Source: Rachycentron canadum
Lineage: Eukaryota; Chordata; Actinopteri; Carangiformes; Rachycentridae
DNA length: 64,000 nt
Assembly: GCA_038496675.1 (NCBI GenBank)
Contig: CM076668.1
Span: forward strand, 676,657-740,656
Reading direction: 5' to 3'
Below the pieces are notes generated by a model. The model saw only the letters and a list, made by a program, of their open reading frames with translations, did no database searches and was not told where the DNA came from. Every line of letters begins with the position of its first letter. Positions within the stretch are counted from its first letter, which is position 1. Below are positions 1 to 12,890 of the stretch, piece after piece. Both the position numbers and the translations under genes were made by a program.

Positions 1-528
1 TGAGAGGGTTTGAGCTGGAATTTTGTCACTTTTTATGTTTACAACAGAGTGCATACAATAAATACCTTCTATAAAATAATTAAATGTATTATTGCTTCGT
101 TATAACCAAGATTATAACCTTCTCTGTAACAAAACTGTCAAAAGCATTACATAACCATTCTATGGATGAATGATTTCTCACGGCCATTTAGGATAGAAAA
201 TCAACAGAGGCTAGAGGCTGCTCTTCCCTGTTACTAAACTGTAATTTTACTTGGTAATACAGACAAAATGTATCCATGGCAAATGTAAAACATTCTGCGC
301 ACACTTCCCCTTTAACCATTTCCCCTCCCCTGACTAAAAAAACATGGCCAGTTTGCTGACCCACTTGTAGAGGGGCGATAATGTAGCGGAGATGGAGATG
401 AACCCAGGTGACACCCAGCACAAGAAAAAGTCCACAGTGGGTGGTCCACAGGGCAATATCCACTAGACTCCACTGGTGACTCCATGCAAGTCAAACACTC
501 AAACCCTGTTGACCTCACCTGTCTGTGA

Positions 529-571
529 AATAATAATAATAATAATAATAATAATGATGACAATAATAATA
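529..571. repeat. (AAT)n microsatellite
   Basis: About nine perfect AAT units followed by interrupted units (gatgac, then AAT again). The tract is intronic. Confidence 0.95.
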
Positions 572-3500
572 AATAACAACAATAATTAATAGTATGACCC
601 TACTGTTCACCCATTGGGCCAAAAGTAAGACAATAAACAAACAACCTGGATCTGCAGAAAGAGGCCTGTTGGTCACCACAAGGTCTAGGTTTGTGGCTAA
701 GGATATCGAAGTATGACATTCAGTGTATAGCAGGAACTGAAAGCAAAGTGTGAAGAGTGAAGGCAAAGATTGCATATATTGCGTGTATGTTGATGTTATA
801 TAAGTATAATGGCAGCAGTTACAGCGACATGATTAGGGTCAAGGTTTTTATCTCAAGATTCTGAACATATGTTTACATGAGATATTTCACCATGGGGATG
901 AAGGTTTTTAGACGTGTCATAGATTATTATATATGATAATTTACTATAAATTTCCTTTTTCATTAGTTTTTCTAGCTTCCAATAACAACAAAATGTCAGT
1001 TATCTAAACTGGCCGATACAATCAAATTAGTATTTGCATCTGTGGTGTCTGTCCTCAAACATCAGACCAGATTAAATATTGAAGGAGTCCAATGAAGCAA
1101 TCGACCGTATTGCCTCAGCTTCTCTTCCTCTCTCAGTCTGCCTTTCTCTGTCAATCTATCACCCTCCTACTGATCACTCTTCACTCACCTCCTCCTCCTC
1201 AGTTATCCTTTCTACCTCTCTACAGGAGAAATCCAGCCACAGAGAGAGTGTGGAGCCAGATGTATGAAGGATAGGATTGTTGTCGTCTGCTGTTTAGTCT
1301 ATTGATTGGCACTCCGCTGCATGGATCCTTAGATAAATACATAAATAATGAAAACACTCACTTAACAAGTCACTCAATCTAGAACTGAGTCTCAAATTGT
1401 AAACTAAGTTTAGTTAAGCTTGGGTACAACCTTTTTTCTTGATATAAATATAATAATCTGCCTCATAGCCATGTTAATGGAACTACTTTATCGAACTATA
1501 TTGCACCCACAGTGCTAAATTCATTAAGCTGACTGCACTGGGTTTGTTAGGTGATTTACATGATAATAATATTTTCTGTATTGTAATGTTATCCATATTA
1601 ATTTACTCATTGATGGGAATATCACTCCAATGAACTCCAATGAAAAATGGCTGCACAAAATCAAAGCGATGGTTGTTGACATATTTCAGTCTGGACCAAC
1701 GTGGTGGACTGACTGACAGAAATACATTGCCATTCCCAGAGCTACACCACAAGCATGGCTAAAGATAAGTATGCTGGAAATATCACATTGCCATGTATGT
1801 GATGAGAAGAACTTGTGAGTTCATGACTGAGAGCAAATTAAGAATCACAAAGTCAACCACAAATCAGAAACTCATGCACGATGCAAATATAAAATAATGC
1901 TTGTATTAAAATGTGGAATGTCACATCACACACGTCACATGGGATGTTTAGAAATGTTCGGCTTATTTTCTCTTTATCATGTGAACTCAGCCCAACAATC
2001 CTGCTGCGCTTCTTTTGTCTCTTCACTTCCATCACATGCACATTTCACATATCTCTCCCCTTCTTCACACTCCACCTGGTTCCTCCAACTACCCCTCTAT
2101 CATTCCCTGCTGTTGAGGGACTGATACAGGGGTGATTATGAGGGGAGAGCGCAAACCTGCTGAAAAAACAGCTTAGTTTGTAATTATCATCTCAGAAAGA
2201 AACAAACAGTTCATCAGAGCCTTCCTCCACAGACCTAAAAACTGTTGCCAGGATATATCAAATGCTCGACAACCAGCTGTTACCTAGGTTATCATTGTCT
2301 TCATGTGACTGGGGCTGTCATATGTTCATAGTGTAACCCATGAAACTGTTAGCACATAACAACATGCACACACCAGCACCACCTATACATTTAAATGTAA
2401 GCCAACATACACATGCTCACATATATCTATGAACAGGAACATGGCTAAAAATAAGAGCTCAGTTCTATTTCAAAAAGTGTTCAGACCCCTTCACTTTCAC
2501 AAAGTCTGCCAGCTGAATTCTTCGAGCAACAAAGCAGTTGGTGTGGAACAGCTACCTCTGTAAGAAGAAAGGAGCGACCAGCGACCCGGTCACAGGGCCA
2601 GGGCCACCTCTCGTGCACTGAGCATGAGATTCACACAGTTCACACAGACCTGACATTTTCAAGCCACATGCCTTTTCTCTTACTAACATTGTCTGACTTA
2701 AAAGCAAAGAAAAGCAGAAAAATGTTTGTGATTGCTCTCACACTTACTGCAGAATTTGGCCTGTGTCAAAACTCCACATGCAAGTCAAACAAGATGGAGC
2801 ACTTGGAGCTACACATCTCACTTCTATGTCAAAATGAAATTCTTCAATCAAAACCTGCCAATCCTTTTCTAAAAGGCATTTCTGGAATACATGATGTGCC
2901 ATACAAATCACTCTCTCATAGCTCCAACGTCACACTGATGAACATATCACAAAACACCTCTGTCTTTCGAACTTTGAACAGTTTGATTTTGCCACACATG
3001 ACACAAAGACAGAAAACATTCAGTTCACAGCTCATTTTACTGTTGCAGGTTTTTACAGAACAGTAGAATTTATAGCTGTAGCTGCATAAAAGTCCAGGAC
3101 TCCATAACACAATGTCTACACTCTCACATGGGGAGGGGCTGAGGGTGGTTTGGGTCAAAATAGGCAGATGCCACCACAGACACCACCTCCAGAATGGGGG
3201 AACTTGTGCCAAGGACACATTTTTGCATTTGCAACACCGCACAATCTGCGGTCGTTACTGTACAGTACAGTCACATATTCACAGTGAAAGTATCTGACAG
3301 CAGCACCGTTCCTTTCTAATGGAACCTGTGCAGCTGTTTCATCGACAGCTGGTGCTGATGCACTGAAAGGTACAGTCTAAGAGAAAGTTGAAGACTAGTC
3401 TGATGTCCATATTGTGGATACTATCATGTAGAGACTGATGTTGGCTGGACTCTCTTCCCTGACTCCCTCATTGTCAGGACATGATTTTTAAGCTGGTCTA

Positions 3501-3802
3501 CACAAGAAAGGGTAAACTATCCTTTTGTGTCTAATAGCCAAATCTAAGCTAGATCTAATGACTCATATGCTTTGCAGGTAACAGCTGCAGAGTTGACCCA
3601 ATTGTTTTACACACTGTAACACACAACAGTAGTGGTGGTGCAAAGAAACTCAACCAAAAAGTCATTGTAAATCAGTATTGGGGTATATTTCCTCCTACCC
3701 TTAATATTTTGGCTTGTAAGTGCATGAGAAGGTGTGAAAAAAATATTTTCATCTCAAAAGGTGACAACACTACTGCACAGTGCATTTTATATTTTGTTAT
3801 TT

Positions 3803-3842
3803 CTCTGTCTCCTTTAGTATATTAATACTAAAGGAGACAGAG
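3803..3842. repeat. Perfect 18-bp hairpin, loop ATTA (first of an adjoining pair)
   Basis: Arm 3803-3820 (ctctgtctcctttagtat) is the exact reverse complement of 3825-3842, with loop atta at 3821-3824. It directly adjoins a second, longer perfect hairpin with the same loop sequence. Confidence 0.97.
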
Positions 3843-3896
3843 ATCTCCAGCAACTCTCATTACACCGATTACGGTGTAATGAGAGTTGCTGGAGAT
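3843..3896. repeat. Perfect 25-bp hairpin, loop ATTA (second of an adjoining pair)
   Basis: Arm 3843-3867 (starts atctccagcaactctc) is the exact reverse complement of 3872-3896, with loop atta at 3868-3871. It begins at the base after the first hairpin ends. No transposon ends or target-site duplications are evident around the pair. Confidence 0.97.
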
Positions 3897-3949
3897 CATG
3901 GCTCCACCAGCACTTGCAACAGAGAGTTTTAGCAGGTTTTTGGTCAAGC

Positions 3950-4200
3950 CAACTTGATGTCATTAAGGTACAGATCTGGCAAAGGCTACAAAAAAATCTG
4001 CTGTATTGAAGGTTCCCAGGAGGACAATGGCCACCATAAGTCTGAAATGGAGCACATGTGAAACAACCAGTGTTCTTTGTAGGACTGGTGAAACCGAGAA
4101 ATCAGGGGAAAGTACCTTAATAAGAGAGTTGGGCAAGAAGATGATGGCTCCAGAGATCCTATGACTTCCAGAAAGGTACAAAGGTCAAAAGTAGACAACA
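3950..4200 (+). mobile_element. Degenerate Tc1-like transposase fragment
   Basis: On the plus strand, stretches such as aggtacagatctggcaaagg, ctgtattgaaggttccca and agtctgaaatgga follow the N-terminal/linker half of a Tc1 transposase gene as remembered from fish elements (helix-turn-helix, then GRPP-like linker). Indels and stops interrupt every frame. No inverted repeats were found. It is a dead fragment. Confidence 0.6.
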
Positions 4201-6557
4201 CCAATTTGTTCCATAGTAAATGATAGTTTGTCAGGTAGAAGCCTGTCTTCCAGTAAGTCAGATGTTTGATGGAGCTGGGAAAGCATGTCATTCTTGGATT
4301 TCTCAGAGTAATTACACTGGTGGTATGTCTTTTAGAATGATCGCTTCCTCTAGTATAACAGACTTTCTGAGGTGATCTCACCATATTTTCAAGATTAGGG
4401 TCCAGCTTGTAGATTGGACAGCTCCTTTTGATGCATTAATTATGTTTTTTTCTCAAGATTTTGTCTTGTTATTTTGTTTTAGCTGGAGCAGATGATTTCC
4501 AGTAGCTAGCAACTCTTTTCACTGAATATTTTCAGTACATATCTCCATTATAATGGCTTTGTTGAGTCTTGAATAGTGTTTGCTTGATTTTAAAAGTATC
4601 ATTTTAATTTACATTTTTCAATGCTTACAGCAACAACAAGATAACACTTTTTTTTTTTACAACATAAATGTACAATGGATACAACCCTGACTGTCTTTTA
4701 ACTCGAGGAAAGTGAGTTTTTTTAATCAAAAAATAATGACGTTTCTGCCATAGAAACACTGATAAAGTCACCAGACATTAGACATCTCCTTGTGATGAAC
4801 GCTAACAGTTGGTTCTGATCGTTCAGCTATTCACAGTTTGATTATATCATCCCAATCAAGTTTCTCTCTGCTCAGTTGCTGCATTAGGATTTTTACACCA
4901 ATTGAGTAAGGAATCCTAAAGGTTCATTAGCAGAACACACAGTTGCCAGAATTCCTCTTCTGGTGGTCGCTTTGTCTTTTATCTAAATCCTGAACTGGAA
5001 TTAATTGACTCTCTCCACCGAATGCTCTCTCGATCAGAGGAACATCATGAGTCAAGTCTACTGCTCATAATTCCTTAGTTCTGTTGTGCTCTCGGATTGC
5101 TGTTAGCAGCTCACAGCTGTTGTTTGTCCATTTAAGTGAAATTGAATCTTCCTGAGCAACACAGTGCTTTAAGATCTACACTGCAGATGAGTGCATTGCT
5201 GACAGATTTTTGTAGAAATTATTGAGCCATTCACAGCTTGAAGTAAAGATTTGCTCATGTTTTCCTGCGCAGTCATGAATTTGGTGAGGTGCTGCTTAGT
5301 GTCCTATTGGCCACCATAGAAAGTGCAAAAGACCAGTATATCCTGATACACAGATTCAGTCAGTATTGTAAGGCCCATTGCAAGGCCAGACCCCTGCAGC
5401 AGTTCAACATTTAATGTTGCTGTTAAAGTTCCTAAGAAAGCTGAATACAGTCGAAGGCCACCCTCATTATTTTCTTCCAATGGATTCCTCGTTTCATGTC
5501 CAGTAGGTCCATGTAGAAGAGATGAATTACTGAGATGAGCTATTCTGCACATATGTCTGTATCACCTTGACAGATTACAGGGACTGGCTGTATAAACCTG
5601 AACACAACGACAAATACATTTTGATTCATGTTGCTGTTTACCTTTGGAAAAACCAACATATTACTTCCTGTTTTTTGTGACATTTTCTTCAAAATAACAT
5701 TAATTAAATTATTTATTTAATTTTAGAATTAATTATTCCAAGTTAATTTTGAATTAATTAAATCATTTCTGACACCCAATAATTAATGGCCTACCTATGA
5801 CCCAACAAATTTTTTTTCTGATGAGGACAGTCCCATTATTTAACACTAATGTCTGGTTTACACACATGCACACAGTCACAGACAGACACCCACAGAAGGA
5901 AATGTGTCCTGTTCCCACTGATGGTCAACAGAAGCTGTGGCAGAAGGATGGCATTAAAAAGCAGCAGGGGATGTAGTGTGATGTAAATGTCAGACCAAAA
6001 CCAGCAGGCGAAGTTTGGTAACATTTTTAATCAAATTAATGTGTGTGCATTGCTGTCTGCATCTGTGTATCTGTGTATAATGCATAGTTTATAGGGACAG
6101 ATTTATAGGTACTCTCTCTGAAGCTAATACAGATTCTAAGCAATTAAGAATTAAGGAGGGTACTTGCTACCAATTTCTAGTTACAAGCATTTTACCGAAC
6201 ATTAAGGGTAAATCTGTTTTAATGAAAAACCCAGTGGAGTGTGCAGTGAAATGACCAGTTCTAGCAGCATCACTCACCAATGTCAGTGCAGACTCTGGGG
6301 GCAAGCAACAAAAACTGTGCAGATTGTTGAAATATACAGAAGTGACACAATTACATTTACAAGCTGGAAAGATCTATTACATTCTAGTTAAATAAATCTG
6401 TCTCTGCATGCCAAACCTCTGATTTGCAGATTGCCTACTGCTGAAATTTGTTGCATTTGTGTGTGCATACTGTGTCTTGTGTAGGCCTCCAGCTCTGCTC
6501 TGCCTATCTATGTGCGTGTGTGTGTGTATGTGTTATGTGTGTAATTACATAACTCAC

Positions 6558-6691
6558 CCAGCCAATACTATGAAAAAGTCCAAGCGGTTCCATGTGTCTC
6601 CAAGGTAACACTTCTTTCCAAATATCCCCAGAGCCACCATCTTGATCACCATCTCAATGGCAAAGAACGCAAAAATGAAATCGTCAAAATC
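6558..6691 (-). CDS. cacna1g: T-type calcium channel alpha-1 subunit, exon with domain I S2-S3 (partial gene)
   Basis: This 134-nt exon follows the exon at 19155-19266 in phase 0 and encodes 44 residues plus two bases. It begins [14 protein letters not shown] and ends [11 protein letters not shown]. It forms helix S2, the intracellular S2-S3 linker ([14 protein letters not shown]) and most of S3 of the repeat I voltage sensor. The charge-transfer pattern of voltage sensors is visible: an aromatic three residues before the S2 acid (FAIE), and the S3 aspartate in RLDFF. The acceptor is a pyrimidine tract ending cctgtag/GAT; the donor is GG/gtgagt, giving phase 2, so the next exon should supply the last base of a glycine codon. 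There is no frameshift or stop, so the exon looks functional. FDDF and GIFGKKC agree better with alpha-1G than with alpha-1H (remembered as FDAF, GLFGQKC). The next exon (S3-S4, with RTVRVLRPL) is not in the window. Confidence 0.95.
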
Positions 6692-7440
6692 CTACAGGAA
6701 AAAACAGACAGAAAATAGAAGCAATCACTATCAGGTCACTGTCAAGCAAGTTAGAAATGAAAAACACTATACACTACTACACTATACTACTAGAGAAGAA
6801 AAAAGTTAGCTTAATCTATCATAGTCTCAAATATGTGTTTGTTTGTGTTGCACACTTTTTCATTGGGACTAAAAAAAAAGAAACAAATAAACAAGCAAAC
6901 AAAAAAAGACAAAGATATAGTCTGTCTGTCTTCATGGTTTAACAAGATCAAGAGTTGTTGCTATTTAAACAGATCAAAGTTTTAACCTGTCGGTAATAAA
7001 TGGCTGCATGAACACTGGTGTCCAAGTCATCTCAGACTTTTATCCCCCACTGCATATAGAATTCAACAGTTATTACAGCTCTCCCTCTGGGGACAGTCTA
7101 AATTTCATTTCATTTCATTCATTTCACCACGAATGTCAACCTTATGGTAACACTAGATCAACATTTTTGGATACATTTGGACACGTCTCTACCAAACTTC
7201 TCTCAACTGAAATGGTGGACCAACCAGAAAGTATATATATAGTAAGTTATAGTGTGACTACACTCTGATAACAGTTGGTCATACGGTACATGAAAGGTAA
7301 GTGAGTCACTGAGCAAATTCCAACATTAGATGAGATGGAAGACGTCAAACAAGTCTTTGCATTTCTTATTTTCAGTTTCTTATGTATATTTTGTGATTTG
7401 TTGGAAACATTATGGCAGATATAGTAAAGTATGGGATATT

Positions 7441-7520
7441 ATATATATACATATATATATATACATACATATATACATATATATATACATACACACACAC
7501 ATATGTGTGTGTGTGTGTTA
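7441..7520. repeat. Composite (AT)n/(ACAT)n/(CA)n/(GT)n microsatellite
   Basis: Alternating at, acat, ac and gt runs; the centre cacacatatgtgtgtg is palindromic. It is copied again at 7888-7957 as part of the duplication. Confidence 0.9.
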
Positions 7521-7886
7521 TATCTATGAGATCATTCAATTTTATCAGCCTTAACTTGGTTCTTATATCAGCCATATTTTCAGTTTTAAAATAGCTCATT
7601 GAGAATGTTAGCCATTGATGTGATAATGTGATACCTCATTCAGTTCGACAGAAGTAACCTCTTTTTTATCTGCCCCTCTCCCATGTCAGGAGGTCAGGCT
7701 CCCTGTGGAGGTGGGACATTTAGTGGAAAGGAAAGTGATGAGAGCCTTCTTGCTTCTGCAAAGGATTTAGTGTCACTACTGAAGGCAAGGTCCACAGGCC
7801 TAATGATGATTTAGTCACCTTGCTGCCTTAACAGAGACTCAAGTGAGAAATGGTTTCCAATCCAGCGGATATCATAATGACAATCT
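7450..7886. repeat. 437-bp direct duplication, copy 1
   Basis: This segment recurs at 7888-8324 with a constant offset of 438 and no difference that I could see. It starts in an AT/ACAT/CA/GT composite microsatellite and ends in gatatcataatgacaatct, immediately before the only N in the window (7887). Confidence 0.95.
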
Positions 7887-7887
7887 N

Positions 7888-8324
7888 CATATATATATAT
7901 ACATACATATATACATATATATATACATACACACACACATATGTGTGTGTGTGTGTTATATCTATGAGATCATTCAATTTTATCAGCCTTAACTTGGTTC
8001 TTATATCAGCCATATTTTCAGTTTTAAAATAGCTCATTGAGAATGTTAGCCATTGATGTGATAATGTGATACCTCATTCAGTTCGACAGAAGTAACCTCT
8101 TTTTTATCTGCCCCTCTCCCATGTCAGGAGGTCAGGCTCCCTGTGGAGGTGGGACATTTAGTGGAAAGGAAAGTGATGAGAGCCTTCTTGCTTCTGCAAA
8201 GGATTTAGTGTCACTACTGAAGGCAAGGTCCACAGGCCTAATGATGATTTAGTCACCTTGCTGCCTTAACAGAGACTCAAGTGAGAAATGGTTTCCAATC
8301 CAGCGGATATCATAATGACAATCT
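7888..8324. repeat. 437-bp direct duplication, copy 2
   Basis: Repeats 7450-7886 in the same orientation. After the copy the sequence continues as unique DNA (cgaacaagcccc). The single N between the copies marks a join in the assembly. Confidence 0.95.
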
Positions 8325-9400
8325 CGAACAAGCCCCTCATTGCACTAATCAGTACTCCTGCCTTCATTATTGTTCTCCTTACTGTCTGATTAATATAATC
8401 ACAATCAGATAGAACTGAAGAAAAAAACAAGGGCAATGCTGATGGGAGTTGGACGGGAATTAAAAAGAAAATAACCTTGTGCCTCTTGAAATATGAAAAT
8501 CAATACATTTGAAAATGCAGAGGAGAAGGAATTGGAGATGAGGATAGAAAATGAAAGAAAAATTCTGGAAGGAGATCAAGGCTCAAGACACCCACTGATC
8601 GATGAGTCATCCAAACAAGAACACAGAAATGTATAAATATATGAAATCCTGTTAGCTTAGACAGCAGCTAACATCTCATGGCTCGGAAGTTCACTGTCAG
8701 TAAAATGTAGAGGTTCGCACAGGAACGTAGTGTGTGTGTCTCATACATCTCTCATCTTAGGAGAGCATTCATGTAGATTTCATTCAACATTCCTTTATTT
8801 CTTCTGCTCCATAATATTGACCATAGATCACTTAAGATATTTAACACACTACATGTTTACTCCAAAGAGGAAGACAAGTCTCACAGCAGAAAAAGTAGAA
8901 GAAAAACCTTTTGGGAAAAAAATAAAATATCAGTGTCTGATCGAAATTTATTCTGAGCAGTGTGAGTGCTGGAACCAACTGATACTGTGATACAAGTGTT
9001 GCACACTGTCATGATGCATCAGTGGCTTCAATTAGAATATGTAAAAATATTAGTAATCTAAACACCAATTTAAACTTCACAAACAATCAGAAGTACAAGA
9101 CTAAATAAAATCTTAATAAAAATAAAAAATGAATTGCCTGGATGAAGTAACTTGCAGTTGATTTTTTTTTTTTTTTATTCAACTACATGACACATGAACA
9201 TAATAGCTTAAAGAAAACTCAATGCCTGATCTTCATTACTTGTTTTTGCTGAAATATTTTGCCCGTGGACAGTTCCGCTTACTTTCACAGCCCTTTTTTG
9301 GAGGGGAAGCAAGAAAGTTCTTAAATGATTTAGTTTATAAATATATATATGACCTTAATTCAGGTCAAACATTTGAATATGTCGGGAAAGACGAAAAATA

Positions 9401-9870
9401 CACCCTCCGGCCATAACATTCTTACAACATTAAATGAATAACACTGATTATCTGGTTACCATGGTTACCTGTCATGGTGGATATATGAGGCAGCAGCTGA
9501 ACATTTAGTCCTGAAGTTGATGTGTTGAAGCAGGAAAAATGGTCAAGTGTGAGGATGTGAGCGACTTTGACTTTGACCAGACTGTGATGTGAAGATGACT
9601 GAGAAGGTGTTGAATTGGCTCCAAACTTCTCAGATCTCAACCCAATCCAGCATCTGTGGGATGAGCTGGACCAACATGTCTGATCCATGGAGGCTTCACT
9701 TCACAACTTCAGGACTTAAAGGATTTGCTGCTAATGTCTTGGTCTAGATACCATAGCTCAGCTTCAGAGGTCTAGAGGAGTCCAGGCCTCGACCGATCAG
9801 AGCTGTTTTGGCGGCAAAAGGGACCCACGTGATATTAGGTAGATGGTCATAACGTTATGGCTGATTGGTG
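9401..9870 (+). mobile_element. Non-autonomous mariner/Tc1-like element, internally deleted, with TA flanks
   Basis: The left end (caccctccggccataaca) and the reverse complement of the right end (caccaatcagccataacg) form inverted repeats, each flanked by TA (9399-9400 and 9871-9872). Near 9627-9700 the plus strand still resembles the end of a transposase: DLNPIQHLWDELDQ, including the region of the last catalytic acid, here Q where E is expected. At 470 bp it is about a third of an autonomous element, so most of the gene is gone. The ends match a fish mariner family I remember, which begins with a cataacattatgacc-type repeat. Confidence 0.8.
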
Positions 9871-12378
9871 TAAGTTTAGATTTCTCTTCCATTTCTTGCA
9901 AACAGCATACGTACAGGATATTATGCACTGAACAGAAATTGTGCAAACAACAAAATCTCAAAAATGTGAACTTTACCCCTCTGTGCATATCGTCTCCTGT
10001 AAAGTAAGGTCTGTATTTCTCATTATGTTATAAAGACCAAAAACCCTTATTGGACATACTGGGAAGCACGCTGACCTTGTTTAATCATCTCTTCAAAAGA
10101 TGCTCAAACCATTGAGAGAGAGCCTATCGACATACTGTTGGAAAAATCCCATCATGGCGCAACCACTGACACTATTGAAGCCAAAATCTCAGGATGTATC
10201 AAAAGAGTGGAGATGTTCACTGCCATAGTGACCATACAAATGCTGCTTTGTTTTCTTGTCCTCTTTTAATATCCCATCCTTCTATGTGTGCTCTAGTTTG
10301 TTTAATGAAGGTGGCATTTCTCTTGTCTCTTCTTGGGAGTAATTACTCATCTATTTTGCTTTAGCTAAAGCCTGCATTCCCACAGAGCCTACAATGTAAC
10401 AAACCCCATTAAGAACCCATTAAGGTGTTGGGGATAATATCTTCACAATCTTAATAATAAAACTATATACAAATATATAAAGCCATATACAAGCATGTAC
10501 ATCTTCACAGCGATTACACAACACATACATGAACATGTAGGCATACACACACTTTTGATAAATTGACAATGAGCTATTGTCATCTAGTCTCAGCCTTCTC
10601 TACTGCTCTTGCCCTGTGCATGTACACACACACACACACTCTCTCTCTATGCACAGCTGGGGCTTCTAATTCATCAAAGTCAACAGGACATGCTAGCCTG
10701 AGGTAATCCCACAGTATAATGGGTCATCGGTGGAGCACCAAACAGCATGACCCTGATAAACATATGTGAGATCTGATATCATAACATATAGGTAACCATC
10801 AGTGACAGGCTGAAAGACACAAACACACACACACACCTCATGTATCCAGTTAAATGAAGCACTGCAGTCAAAACAACATAAAATCTTATCACTAAAAGGG
10901 AAACACTCCAGTCATATTACCACTTTATTGTACAACAAGTGTTGTGTTCAATCACAATCACTTTCCTCTGCACAATCCCTGCAGCTCCCAAGCAGCCGGG
11001 AAACCCGAGCAGCTCAGTGAACTGCCTGTAACAAGAGGTGGACCCTAAGCCCCCAGTTGGCAACCAGGTTTATAGCCAATCTAAAAAAAACGTCTCCAAA
11101 TATAGTGACGGTGTGTCAAGTTAGCAGCACTGCAGACTATAACACCCCCTTATAGAACATGTTTCCTATGTGTCTGTGTGTGTATATTGTCACAACGCTT
11201 GGCTTGTGTTCATGTGGACAGAAGAGAAGTGTTCAAATCAAAGCGTGAATCTGATGGATGGTTAACAAATTTTCTTTGGTAAACTAAAACCAATGAATGC
11301 GTACATAATAACAGCTGAAACTTCTCATTTAGGTTCTGCATGTGTTGCTATTACTAATTTTGCTTATTGTGGTGGTTTTGTGAGCCATCTCCCAGAGATC
11401 ATTTGTCAATGGAACAGTGTCAGCAGTACTGTAAAGACTTTTGTCTTTAGTCTTTTGATATTGTGTAGGTGGCAGGTAACATTGCTCATCCTTCTATATT
11501 TATGCCAAACAAGCCACTGTTGCTGCTGCCAGAAATGGAAAAGCCTTCACTTCCTGTGCACCAGACAAACCTTGTAAAAGCCTACCAGACACTGTGCTGT
11601 TTATAACAGCAATTACAAAAACCTCATAGCATGGGCACACGATTGATCATCATTATACCTATTAAGTAACAATTTACACATATCACACCTAGGCTGTTTT
11701 TCCACAGCAGATATTTTTATTGTCACATTTAATTGACAAATTGGCAAAGCTTCATTATTATCCAGTAGGGGCAGAAAGGCATCAAAAGAAGTTAGGTAGC
11801 TACGGCAGTTCACCATGCAAGCCTAACAACTGCTCTTACTCTTACCTGACTTGTCACACATATCTTTTTATAAGCAATTTCAAACATTTTTTTTTTTCAG
11901 AGTAACAGTAGCTCAAACTTTAAGTTTCATTATTTGGTCTAGACTGACAAATGATGTCTATGATACTGTAAATTTTGCTAAACTTTCAATAGAAATGGTG
12001 TTGTATCTCTGAAAGTCACAGTCCATGTTCCAAAGTAATAGAATACAAATGGCACCTGTGTTGTTGGTTAGCAGAGGGAGCTGCAGGAACTTACTGTCTA
12101 AAAGTACCTTAACATGTTAACAAACACTAACCCTCTTTTATATCAAGCATACAAAGTCCAGCATCATCATTCGTTCTGAACTCATTCTTTTTTCTGTCCA
12201 CCTGAGGGATGGAAGTCCAACATAGCCCACACAGTTTCATTGAGACTTTGGTTTGGTCTCTACCAACACCTGGGGCATTTCTTAAAGCACTAAAGCACAA
12301 CTTTTCTTTCAAGAGATAGCTGCTAACTTGCTTGTTAAGCTGAGAAAAACTGCAGTTGGATTATTTCACCACTGTTAG

Positions 12379-12485
12379 TGAACTTAAATTCAAATTCAAA
12401 TGTATTTTATTTATATCGCACCAAATCATAACAAAATTACCTCAAGGTACTTTACATAGAGCAGCTCGAGACCAAACTCTTTATA
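12379..12485 (+). repeat. Fragment of a common fish interspersed repeat
   Basis: The phrases attttatttatatcgcacca, aatcataacaaaattacctc and agagcagctcgagaccaaac follow a dispersed fish repeat I recognise by its ATTTATATAGCGCCAAATCA-like start and its agcaggtctagacc-like block. Only the first ~100 bp is present. Family not assigned. Confidence 0.5.
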
Positions 12486-12691
12486 TATCACACTGTGTCA
12501 AAGTGGTTGGTCCGGGATTTTTTGGATCATGTGTGATTGACATTGTCAGTTGGTGGATGTATGAATCTTAAAGTGAAAAATCTAACATATTTAAACCAAG
12601 ATCTGAAAGTTATGTGTATGAATGTTTGGTCTTGGTAGAAGGATACAGTCTACTGATATGATCATATGATTGCGTATAACAAATAGCATTA

Positions 12692-12730
12692 GTCTCTCTC
12701 TGTCTCTCTCGCTCTCTCTCTCTCTCTCTC
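12692..12730. repeat. (TC)n microsatellite
   Basis: CT/TC repeats interrupted by single g bases, about 39 bp. Confidence 0.9.
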
Positions 12731-12868
12731 ACCCTGTGAATTTAGTGTCGTGTAAACCCTCCAGCCTAAACACTGACACCAAACACCACCTGTTACTGAA
12801 TGACCAAGTTACTCACATTGCTTGACAATAAATCTAAACACACATATCCACCAGGCACATTCACACAG

Positions 12869-12890
12869 ACACACACACACACACACACAC
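12869..12890. repeat. (CA)n microsatellite
   Basis: Perfect AC/CA run of about 22 bp. Confidence 0.9.

Larger units (their letters stand above)
1..6557 (-). other. Intron downstream of the S2-S3 exon (incomplete)
   Basis: Non-coding on both strands as far as I can see. It starts with gtgagt at its right end and runs off the left end of the window. It holds an (AAT)n tract, a double hairpin, a Tc1 fragment and AT-rich unique sequence. The channel exon encoding S3-S4 was looked for and not found, so it lies to the left. For 4440-5560 I see no recognisable element, though its texture suggests an old unidentified repeat. Confidence 0.8.

Noticed and set aside
2668..3066. 132-codon open frame on the plus strand
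   Set aside because: Starts with a plausible Met but has no domain or signal; within chance expectation.
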